From positions 1-43,202 of the forward strand of contig JABFRB010000030.1 in assembly GCA_013141385.1 (NCBI GenBank): a DNA stretch of 43,202 bases. Direction: 5' to 3'. The position numbers and the translations under genes are program-made. This document shows positions 1 to 6,238 of the stretch, one piece after another. Origin of the DNA: Bacteroidales bacterium (GTDB lineage: Bacteria > Bacteroidota > Bacteroidia > Bacteroidales > Tenuifilaceae). Numbering within the stretch: position 1 is the first letter of the stretch; every line of letters starts with the position of its first letter. Under the pieces are notes generated by a model that saw nothing but the letters and a program-made list of their open reading frames with translations, was not told where the DNA came from and made no database searches.

Positions 1-2
1 TT

Positions 3-107
3 AGGATCAACAGATCGATACATAAGCAAACCATTTTTCATAAACTTATTGTTCGAATGGTTGAAGGTGATCCCATTACATATCAGAATGTTAAAATTAG
101 TGCTTAA
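3..107 (+). CDS. possible C-terminal end of a truncated gene
   Basis: From the left edge one plus-strand frame stays open for 34 codons and stops with TAA at 105-107. Its translation ends in VEGDPITYQNVKISA. A second plus frame is also open up to 109-111, so the frame choice rests only on the more protein-like composition of the first. No family is recognised and the start lies outside the window. It could equally be non-coding sequence next to the attC-like site that begins at about 206. Confidence 0.22.
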   Translation, partial: RINRSIHKQTIFHKLIVRMVEGDPITYQNVKISA

Positions 108-205
108 ATAAACACCTCAATAAAAATATTTAAACAGGCTCTTAGTATTCTCTTCATGAAATGAAGAATTGGATATGTCAATTGTGGAAGTTGAGTCGCT
201 TTGCA

Positions 206-330
206 GCCAACGTTCTGCGTATTTGTAAGGTTGAAAATGCTTTCTAATCCCTCGTTAGTAAAATTAACGAAAAGCGTTAAGAACTCCAATTGCGTCATCA
301 GCCCAAATACAATAAATACGCTGTTAGGCG
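206..330 (-). other. attC-like integron recombination site
   Basis: Read on the minus strand, this begins with GCCTAACAGCGTATTT (R''/L'' boxes) and ends with AAATACGCAGAACGTTGGC (L'/R' boxes). The GCGTATTT block pairs exactly with AAATACGC. The ends pair as GCCTAAC against GTTGGC with a one-base irregularity. About 125 nt of variable sequence lies between, which is the usual attC architecture. It starts 10 nt beyond the stop of the 340-1050 gene, where a cassette's attC would be. The R' box is GTTGGCT rather than a strict GTTRRRY match. No integron integrase is visible in the window. Confidence 0.5.
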
Positions 331-339
331 TAGACATTT

Positions 340-1050
340 CTATTTATCATCTATTGGGTCAAAATTATTAATCCTTTCATCCATTTCTTGTCTCATTTTA
401 CTATGTCCAATCCTTGAACAATAACTTTTTGCTAAATCAATCAGTCTTCTTGTTTCAGATTCATTGTTAAATTCTCTTTCCACAGTAGCCCACATTATAT
501 ATGTATCAGTTAATTGTCTTCGATAATTATCGGTATCAGGTAGTTCAACTTTTAAAGATTCCTCATACTTACTGCGACCAAGTTGAAATTTTCCTTGAAA
601 GAACAAAAAGCGAGCATATCCACGCAGATTCATATGTTTAACAGAATTTGACGCAGATTTTTGAATTGTCTTTATCCAATAATTGTCTGCTTTTGTGTAA
701 TCTCCAATATCGCTATATGCACCTGCTAATAAGTTACAATCGATATCTGTAACCATGTAGTCATAATTTGTGGTTAGATAGTCAGCATGTGCAATTAAAA
801 TGCGTTTCTGGGAATTATAAATTCTCCTTAATTCAATAAAGTTGTCTGTATTATATTCCTGCTCGTTGTGCTTGAGTTTTGCAAATTCAATATTGATTTT
901 TGTTACATTTTCAAGCGTATCACTTAGGTTTTTCCTAATTGTCCTTCTAGTTTCCTTATTTTTCTGAATAATTGAAATAATAAGAGAAATAATTGAAATT
1001 GTCAGTGCAAAACAGCTAATCACAATTGTCAAGTAGTCTTTGTATGTCAT
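340..1050 (-). CDS. membrane-anchored TPR-like hypothetical protein
   Basis: A 236-residue protein of no recognised named family. Residues 7-28 form one very hydrophobic helix (IVISCFALTISIISLIISII), followed by a basic stretch (KNKETRRTIRK). This suggests an N-terminal anchor with the rest in the cytoplasm. Residues 40-230 are helical and include degenerate TPR-like pairs around AGAYSDIGDYTKADNYW and GYARFLFFQGKFQLGRSKYEESL, so a protein-binding scaffold is plausible. The gene has an attC-like fold 10 nt after its stop and a GTTAGGT (GTTRRRY) box 17 nt before its start on the coding strand, so it may be an integron-type gene cassette. It is AT-rich like other accessory genes here. Its role is unknown. 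Confidence 0.7.
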   Translation of the reverse strand: MTYKDYLTIVISCFALTISIISLIISIIQKNKETRRTIRKNLSDTLENVTKINIEFAKLKHNEQEYNTDNFIELRRIYNSQKRILIAHADYLTTNYDYMVTDIDCNLLAGAYSDIGDYTKADNYWIKTIQKSASNSVKHMNLRGYARFLFFQGKFQLGRSKYEESLKVELPDTDNYRRQLTDTYIMWATVEREFNNESETRRLIDLAKSYCSRIGHSKMRQEMDERINNFDPIDDK

Positions 1051-1066
1051 AGTTCAATATGTTTAC

Positions 1067-1073
1067 ACCTAAC
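1067..1073 (-). other. possible cassette boundary box GTTAGGT
   Basis: On the minus strand this is GTTAGGT, matching the integron core-site consensus GTTRRRY, placed just upstream of the 340-1050 gene. A matching ATCTAAC box lies at 1150-1156. The sequence between the two does not show convincing L-box pairing, so this boundary is much weaker than the attC-like site at 206-330. Confidence 0.28.
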
Positions 1074-1157
1074 TCGTTTATATCCACCCCAAAGGTGTGT
1101 TTTATTTCCAAACTTAGTGAATTATTATAATTTACCCAAAGTCAATTTTGTTAGATC

Positions 1158-1207
1158 AAAAGAGGCTGCCTATTTCCGACCTGTTGGTCGTTTTAGGCAG
1201 CCTCTTT
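1158..1207 (-). terminator. hairpin terminator of the lipoprotein operon
   Basis: The arms AAAGAGGCTGCCT and AGGCAGCCTCTTT pair over about 13 bp. A nested small hairpin, CGACC-TGTT-GGTCG, lies inside. The structure sits 33 nt past the stop of the minus-strand LPP20 gene, where a terminator is expected. The U-tract is short on that strand. Confidence 0.65.
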
Positions 1208-1239
1208 GTGTGAAAAATATTGGTATTACTATATAACCT

Positions 1240-2631
1240 TTAGTAAGCCGATTTTCCTTTAGTTACTCCATCAATAATCTCTCTGGAAATTGTATACTCA
1301 AGTTTCTTTGCCGCTTCTTTGTATGCCTCAATTCCAGCCATTTGATAGTCAAAATGAGTTCCCGTGATATTCTCAAGCTGCCTCGAGTATACTTCGGCAT
1401 TGGATTTATCCTTTACCGAAATGCTGCAATTAAGCGATGCTTTTTTATATGTGCCCGATTCACCACTATTCTGTGTACCTGCCGTGATGTTTATTCGGTA
1501 ATCAGCATCAATATCTTTATCAACAACTGTATATCCTGCCTCAATTATCTGATGTTTTAGGCTTTCGGAAAGGATTGGTGACGTTAGCTTGTTGTCGAGA
1601 TTTAATTCGCTAGAATTGATGTAAAAAACAGGCTTAACAATATTGATGTTCATTGATGCTTCGGGTGCTCGGAAACGAGCAAACAGTTTACGAATAATGA
1701 AATCCATTGTAGCTTCGTTGGCAATAACCTCAAGGTTTACTGTTGCTTTAAGCGTTTCAGTATTCTTATTTGAACGTATTGCATCGAGAACAAAGGATGC
1801 TAGCCCGTTCACATCTGTTTGCACCTTGCTATTTCGTAAAGGTCTTTCGGTGTAAGTAGCTGTAAGGGCTACTCCGTTTATTGGCTGACCATTTTGCCCG
1901 CTAACTTTAAATTCCGTAGAACCTAACGGTAATTGCTGCCCCTGTTTTACGCTAATCTGCTTATTTTTTGCTTCAACCCGAATTGAGGAGAGTACTTGGG
2001 TTATCTGCCTAAAAATCTCATTTCCTAGGTAGATATCTTGCCCTTGGTATGAAACCTGTAAAGGATCGGTGAAATATGGTTTAAGGGGTTCTAATGCCTT
2101 AATGAGGTTAAGGAATGCTAAACGAACATCGCCCGATTTTTCTGCTGCCAGTCCTTTATCGTATAGATCGAGAGATTTTGCTATTGCTTTTGCCTTACGT
2201 TCCTCTTTTATTCGTTGATAATCGACTTTAGATAGCCTAAAGTAAACCCAGTAGTTGTTTTGATCCTCGTAATTACCTACAGTTTCGTAACCCTCTAAAT
2301 CCTGCTCTGCTTGGGATTTTATAGATGATGTAAAATCTTGGGTAAGATTAAGGTTACTTTCGAAAGCGTAAAGTAAGGAGTTGGACGAGATGTTTACCGA
2401 TACATCGCTAGCCATATCCGCAAGTGCATTCTGTTTAGCGGTTTGCTGTATTTGATTAATATCCCCTGTTTTTCTGGCCGAACCAATTCCTACGTAGTAG
2501 GTTGATGATATTGGCCTGTTTTGAACCCATGCAGGAACAGGGGGGTAGATTGTTTCTACCTTTTTAGTACCACCACAACCGAACAGAAGTAGCGATAGGG
2601 GTAGGATTGGGAGTATCTTTAGTAATCTCAT
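1240..2631 (-). CDS. LPP20-family outer-membrane lipoprotein
   Basis: A 463-residue lipoprotein. The signal peptide ends in the lipobox LLFGC, with the lipidated Cys at residue 19. Residues 30-140 resemble the LPP20/FlgT N-terminal type domain: PAWVQNRP, then YYVGIGSARK, then an Ala-rich helix with QNALADMASDVSVNISS. Residues 150-190 look TPR-like. Residues 230-310 resemble an Ig-like domain with a conserved-looking VNGLASF turn. The C-terminal part, residues 320-460, is an alpha/beta region. The gene follows a second lipoprotein gene by 4 nt, so the two are surely co-transcribed and probably form an envelope complex. The exact function is unknown. A second LPP20-like domain occurs at 31457-32494. 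Confidence 0.8.
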   Translation of the reverse strand: MRLLKILPILPLSLLLFGCGGTKKVETIYPPVPAWVQNRPISSTYYVGIGSARKTGDINQIQQTAKQNALADMASDVSVNISSNSLLYAFESNLNLTQDFTSSIKSQAEQDLEGYETVGNYEDQNNYWVYFRLSKVDYQRIKEERKAKAIAKSLDLYDKGLAAEKSGDVRLAFLNLIKALEPLKPYFTDPLQVSYQGQDIYLGNEIFRQITQVLSSIRVEAKNKQISVKQGQQLPLGSTEFKVSGQNGQPINGVALTATYTERPLRNSKVQTDVNGLASFVLDAIRSNKNTETLKATVNLEVIANEATMDFIIRKLFARFRAPEASMNINIVKPVFYINSSELNLDNKLTSPILSESLKHQIIEAGYTVVDKDIDADYRINITAGTQNSGESGTYKKASLNCSISVKDKSNAEVYSRQLENITGTHFDYQMAGIEAYKEAAKKLEYTISREIIDGVTKGKSAY

Positions 2632-2635
2632 GATT

Positions 2636-4018
2636 TTATTCTTCTGGATTATAGCTATTTATTTTACTCGCTACGCGTGCAGCAATATTATCAATCACCT
2701 CATTTTTGAGAGTTTCTACGCTTTTTATGTTACGTTTTGCTTTGAGAAGTCCTTGAAGATTACCAACCTCGCGGGATGTATCGTTAATTTTATCGGTGGG
2801 TGAATCCTTTTCCTTAAACTCCCAATAACCGGGTACTAGCATATTCCCATTACCTTCAAATGTAACGTAGTTAACATCATCATCAGCATTGATATCCATT
2901 GCATCTGATACAAGGATTGAGGATGTTTCGGTAGAAGTTAATTGGTACTGAAAGGAGCTTGAGACCTGATTTGTTTGCGTGTATTCTGTATAGTTTACTT
3001 TATGGTATTTATAATCTTTCTTGGTTTCACCTGTAACCGGATCTTTTTTGGTGATTTCCTCTTTTAGGTATCCACGTTTAATCTGTTTATTCAATTCCCC
3101 TCCATTAATATTGAAGTTGATTATACTCCCATTGAATATTGCCTTTGCCGCGAGTATTTTGCCAACTTGTATATCGGAACCTTGGCTTAACCCTTGCTGC
3201 TGTGTTGCGATGATTTGATTTGTGTTCTGCGTATCGATTATTTTAACAAATGGATTTTTTAGGTTATTCAAGGATGTTCTTATTTTACTTTCGATTGTAG
3301 TTTGGATATCACTGTATCTGGATTTATTGGTTAGATTATTTAAGGTAATTGTAACCATTCCTTTCATTAGCGCTTCTTCACGTAAATCTTTTGAGTCTTT
3401 ATAAGATCCTTGTTCTCTTAGGATTTGATCGAAATTAGCATAAGCCTTACGATACATATTTGTACTTAAAAACTCCCTGCCACCACGATACAAAGGTTCG
3501 CATTTTGATACCTTCATCATCTCATCGGTTTTTCCATAGCCAAGTTCTAGCCTTTGTATTTCGGCAAGTAATTCTTCGGATTGTTTAAACTTATCGTCAT
3601 CAAGTAGAAGTTGAGCTTCATTGTAAATCTTTTCAAGATATTTGGGTTTTATTTCTTTAAACATCTCGGTTGTACGCTCAGACATAAGCAGATCAACGCC
3701 TAATGAACCAACCTGATCCTTATAACCCTTTGCATCTAGGTAATCGTAAACGGTTTTTTTGTCATCGCCAGAATCATAGGAACCTTGAACTGTAAGTAGT
3801 TTTTGATCCAGTAATCGTTGCCCGTTTTTCTTTAAACCAATTCGAGCGTCAATATTGCTTTGATTGGCCTGAAGCGAGCGGAGATAGCTTTGCGCAGCCA
3901 TTTCGTACATTCCAGCTTGCTCGTACTTAAGACCCCTTTTAGCATATCGTTTCGATGCGCATGATGATCCAAGTGCCACCATTGCAATTACGAGGATGAA
4001 GAGTAGAATTTTTTTCAC
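2636..4018 (-). CDS. lipoprotein with TPR-like N-terminus and CsgG-like region
   Basis: A 460-residue lipoprotein with lipobox LGSSC (Cys near residue 20). Residues 25-75 contain a TPR-type pair (GLKYEQAGMYEMAAQSYLRSL), with more helical repeats to about residue 225. Residues 225-310 resemble the nucleotide-independent alpha/beta core of CsgG/FlgO-like envelope proteins: IRTSLNNLKNPFVKIIDTQN, then GKILAAKAIFNGSI. This assignment is by eye. The remainder is beta-rich and may face other envelope partners. It is the first gene of a two-gene minus-strand operon with the LPP20 protein; the 4-nt spacing suggests translational coupling. Similar pairs occur in Bacteroidota envelopes, but the substrate or partner is unknown. 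Confidence 0.72.
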   Translation of the reverse strand: MKKILLFILVIAMVALGSSCASKRYAKRGLKYEQAGMYEMAAQSYLRSLQANQSNIDARIGLKKNGQRLLDQKLLTVQGSYDSGDDKKTVYDYLDAKGYKDQVGSLGVDLLMSERTTEMFKEIKPKYLEKIYNEAQLLLDDDKFKQSEELLAEIQRLELGYGKTDEMMKVSKCEPLYRGGREFLSTNMYRKAYANFDQILREQGSYKDSKDLREEALMKGMVTITLNNLTNKSRYSDIQTTIESKIRTSLNNLKNPFVKIIDTQNTNQIIATQQQGLSQGSDIQVGKILAAKAIFNGSIINFNINGGELNKQIKRGYLKEEITKKDPVTGETKKDYKYHKVNYTEYTQTNQVSSSFQYQLTSTETSSILVSDAMDINADDDVNYVTFEGNGNMLVPGYWEFKEKDSPTDKINDTSREVGNLQGLLKAKRNIKSVETLKNEVIDNIAARVASKINSYNPEE

Positions 4019-4229
4019 TTTTATATTAGTTTAGGTTTTTGCATTATCAGCAATGAACGTGCCATTAATGGCATCAGATTTACTTGCCTAAGTTAGTTAT
4101 TCCTTTAGTTTTGGGCAATTGGTTTTAGGAGAAATTCAATTTAACTTTTAACTGGTAAAGCACGGGGTAATCTTAATTGTGTTGATGAGTTGATGTGTTG
4201 CTGTGCAATTGTGATGCGGTGGCTTTTGT

Positions 4230-4556
4230 TTACCTTATGATTCTTAACCCTGCAATACCGAATATGATAAGTGAAATAAAGAATAATCGGTAAAGATCAT
4301 AGGGTTCTTTAAAGAGTATAACGCCAAGGATTACTGTTCCTACAGCACCAATACCTGTCCATACAGCGTAGGCGGATCCAACGGGTAGTACTCTTAGGGA
4401 GATTGATAGTAGTGCAACGCTAATTGCCATGCTTGCGCCAGTAAATATAGTTGGCCAAAGTTTTGTAAAACCGTTGGAGTATTTCATACCTAAAGCCCAG
4501 GCGGTTTCGAATAGGCCAGCGATGATAAGTATCCACCAAGCAAAGGAGGTTTTCAT
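4230..4556 (-). CDS. SMR-family transporter, SugE/Gdx-like
   Basis: A 108-residue four-helix small multidrug resistance protein. Helix 1 carries the family's essential membrane glutamate (E17 in IAGLFETAWALGMKYSNG). The segment LPVGSAYAVWTGIGAVGT is the SMR signature, followed by GVILFKEP before helix 4. The WALGMKYS context after the Glu is closer to the SugE/Gdx subtype (guanidinium/H+ exchange in characterised members) than to EmrE. The length is normal for the family. It is monocistronic on the minus strand. No recognisable guanidine riboswitch was seen upstream, where low-complexity sequence begins within about 40 nt of the start codon. The subtype, and hence the substrate, is inferred. 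Confidence 0.85.
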   Translation of the reverse strand: MKTSFAWWILIIAGLFETAWALGMKYSNGFTKLWPTIFTGASMAISVALLSISLRVLPVGSAYAVWTGIGAVGTVILGVILFKEPYDLYRLFFISLIIFGIAGLRIIR

Positions 4557-4599
4557 TATATTTAGAATATTGGATGCAAATCTATTAAAGTTATTTTAA

Positions 4600-4800
4600 T
4601 TGTGTTACTGTGATGCTGTTATATGTGTTGCAGTGTTGCAGTGTTGCTGTGGTGCGGTGTTGCTGTTATATGTGTTGCTGTGTTGCTGTGATGCTGTGAT
4701 GCTGTGGTGCTGTGGTGCGGTGTTGCTGTGTTGCTGTCTTCGGACTCCCATCTTCGGTCTTCCGACTTCTGACTTCGATCTTCCGACTTCCATCTTCCAA
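4600..4800. repeat. low-complexity composite repeat, copy 1
   Basis: About 135 bp of degenerate iterations of GTGTTGCTGTGATGCTGTGG-type words are followed by about 60 bp of CTTCCGACTTCGATCTTCC-type words. The palindrome at 4813-4829 follows directly. The same order of blocks recurs at 5685-5850 and 9371-9560. Open frames in this block have repeat-driven composition and are not credible genes. Confidence 0.8.
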
Positions 4801-4812
4801 CTTTATTCCCAC

Positions 4813-4829
4813 TATCGCAAAATGCGATA
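4813..4829. repeat. TATCGCAAAATGCGATA palindrome, copy 1
   Basis: A perfect 7-bp stem (TATCGCA/TGCGATA) around AAA. Seven copies or near-copies occur in the window: here, 5857, 9109, 39313, 39547, 41289 and 41496. All are intergenic. Confidence 0.8.
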
Positions 4830-4903
4830 ATTTGCCAAGGTTGTTCGATCACGAAGGAATAGGTTCTTTGGGTTTTATGCCATTGCCAATTGCTTTTGCC
4901 TAG

Positions 4904-5056
4904 GAGGCTGTTTAAAAAGAAGAGTTCACGCAAAGATCGCAAAGATTTTCGCCAAGATTGCAAAGTATATAATTCATTTAATCAGCATTTTGCGGTCTTT
5001 GCTTTTTTTCTCAGCGGTCTTTGCGTGAAACTTTTTTGAGCTTTTTAGACAACCTC
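4904..5056. repeat. MITE-like imperfect inverted repeat, 153 bp
   Basis: The ends GAGGCTGTTTAAAAAG and CTTTTTAGACAACCTC are inverted copies with two mismatches. Inside, TTCACGCAAAGATCGC on the left faces GCGGTCTTTGCGTGAA on the right, and ATTGCAAAG faces CTTTGC near the centre. The whole element can fold into one long imperfect hairpin. There is no gene inside. It resembles a non-autonomous transposable element, but no transposase with such ends is in the window. Confidence 0.6.
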
Positions 5057-5122
5057 ATTATGTACAGATATGTTTTACTAACCACTGCCGAGCTCAATGA
5101 TTTTTGTTATGGTTGATGATGG

Positions 5123-5605
5123 TTACTCTTTTGTAAACTCATCGATGATGATTTTTAGGTGAGGGAATTCTTGGGTGAGCTCATCCCTTTTTGCCAATTC
5201 AAAATCTGCAAAATCAAATCCTGGGGCAACGGTGCAACTTACAAGAGAGAATCCTTCCAACTTTTTTAATTTGCTTGCAAACCATGTATTGGCGGGTATT
5301 TTGCAAAAGAGCGCATCGCCGTTTTGAATATTATTTCCTAGCGTTACGGTTTTAATTTCCTTTCCGAGTATGTAATAAATTTCGAGGGGTTGCCCTAGGT
5401 GAAAGAACCAAAGTTCATCGGATTGTATTCTATGGAAGTGCGATTTATCCTTATCTTCAAGCAGAAAGTGTATTGCAGTGCATACGTTTCTTAAATCGCC
5501 ATTTTTATTGACTGTTGTTTCATCGGATCTATAAGTCTCTTTATAATATCCACCTTCTGGGTGAGGTAATAGGTTTAAACTATCAATTAGTTCTTTCGAT
5601 GTCAT
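5123..5605 (-). CDS. DUF985 cupin-family protein
   Basis: A 160-residue single-domain cupin of the DUF985 (cupin_5) family. Recognisable blocks are LPHPEGGYYKETYRS near the N-terminus, TAIHFLLEDKDKSHFHRIQSDELWFFHLGQPL (residues 43-75) with the cupin His and Glu residues, and the second half with WFASKLKKLEGFSLVSCTVAPGFDFADFEL. The length is typical of the family. Members are beta-barrel proteins of uncertain activity, some suggested to be sugar epimerase-like. It is a single gene on the minus strand with repeats on both sides, which gives no functional context. Confidence 0.88.
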   Translation of the reverse strand: MTSKELIDSLNLLPHPEGGYYKETYRSDETTVNKNGDLRNVCTAIHFLLEDKDKSHFHRIQSDELWFFHLGQPLEIYYILGKEIKTVTLGNNIQNGDALFCKIPANTWFASKLKKLEGFSLVSCTVAPGFDFADFELAKRDELTQEFPHLKIIIDEFTKE

Positions 5606-5684
5606 GGGGTATTAGTTTTTAAGGTTGCATAGCTACACTTTTGTGTGGTTACGGATCAAAGGTAAGGATTAATTTTTTTTGTTT

Positions 5685-5850
5685 TGCTGTGATGCTGTGA
5701 TGCTGTGGGGTTGTGGGGTTGTGATACGGTGTTGCTGTGTTTTTGTGTTGTTTTGTGTTGCGGTGTTGCTGTGGGGTTAATTTTCAAATCATCAAATTCC
5801 CCAATTTTCAAATTATTAAGCAACTTCCATTTTCGGACTTCTAACTTTAT
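5685..5850. repeat. low-complexity composite repeat, copy 2
   Basis: GCTGTGATGCTGTGGGG-type words are followed by TTTTCAAATCATCAAATTCC-type words and then a short CTTCCATTTTCGGACTTC block. It ends at the palindrome at 5857-5873. The block order matches copies 1 and 3; the TTCAAAT block is absent from copy 1. Confidence 0.75.
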
Positions 5851-5856
5851 ACCCCT

Positions 5857-5873
5857 TATCGCAAAATGCGATA
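5857..5873. repeat. TATCGCAAAATGCGATA palindrome, copy 2
   Basis: An identical 17-bp palindrome to that at 4813, again immediately after a low-complexity composite block (ACTTTATACCCCT precedes it here, ACTTTATTCCCAC there). Confidence 0.8.
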
Positions 5874-5890
5874 ATTTATCAAAGCTTTTT

Positions 5891-6005
5891 GATCCCGGAG
5901 GGATCGGATGTTTATAGAAGTTGCTTTTCCTTTGCTATTCGACTCCTTCGGAGTCGGATTGTTGCTAGGTGGGTTGTTTCTATAAATATTTGACCCCGAT
6001 GGGGT
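5891..6005. repeat. three-hairpin REP-like cluster
   Basis: Three short strong hairpins lie within 115 bp: GATCCC-GGA-GGGATC (5891-5905), GACTCC-TTC-GGAGTC (5941-5955) and ACCCC-GAT-GGGGT (5993-6005). The outer two carry the tail TTTATAGAA in opposite orientations (5911-5919, and the inverse at about 5978). They look like two inverted copies of one unit around a central hairpin. No coding capacity is seen. Confidence 0.65.
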
Positions 6006-6057
6006 GTTTGGATATTATGCTATTAGCAGTTGCTTTTGCAATGGTTAGTTAACCCCT

Positions 6058-6090
6058 AGAGTTCCGAACTTTTTAAAAGTTCGGAACTCT
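6058..6090. repeat. near-perfect 33-bp palindrome, orphan terminator-like
   Basis: AGAGTTCCGAACTTTT pairs perfectly with AAAAGTTCGGAACTCT around a single base. The same core forms the hairpin after valS (12311-12349). Here no gene ends nearby on the plus strand, so the copy may be a dispersed repeat rather than a dedicated terminator. Confidence 0.7.
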
Positions 6091-6117
6091 TATAGGCAAT
6101 GGTTAGTCGTTTTGTTG

Positions 6118-6232
6118 GTTTTGATCTTAGGCACAGCCTGCTGCAATAGAACGACGGCGGTTAGCAAAGCGTACCGCCGTCGAACTTAATTATTTTTGTT
6201 TTTTGCTTTCAGTCTCGGTTGAACGTGAAAAA
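6118..6232. repeat. dispersed repeat family B, copy 1
   Basis: The order is a hairpin AGGC-ACA-GCCT (6129-6139), CAATAGAACGA, a 9-bp perfect stem CGACGGCGG (6152-6160) with CCGCCGTCG (6174-6182), a T-rich stretch, then GGTTGAACGTG. It ends about 7 nt from the radical SAM gene's stop codon. Related copies lie at 12448-12566 and 41055-41117, and a decayed one is near 9341. Confidence 0.7.
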
Positions 6233-6238
6233 AACAAC

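Noticed and set aside
104-337. 77-codon minus-strand open frame
   Set aside because: It spans the attC-like fold, has poor protein texture and no recognisable domain. The conserved feature here is the recombination-site structure.
4557-4600. Guanidine riboswitch upstream of the SMR gene
   Set aside because: No guanidine riboswitch core could be identified in the short AT-rich leader before the low-complexity block begins.
4600-4740. Short-period repeats considered as a CRISPR array
   Set aside because: Words are about 9-15 bp and degenerate, without constant repeats of 23-40 bp, unique spacers or nearby cas genes.
4600-4963. Several overlapping open frames on both strands with Cys-rich or His/Thr-rich translations
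   Set aside because: They translate the degenerate GTGTTGCTGTG and CTTCCGACTTC words in every frame, so the openness comes from the repeat and not from selection on a protein.
5705-5917. 70-codon plus-strand frame
   Set aside because: It lies over the second low-complexity block and the palindrome; repeat-derived.
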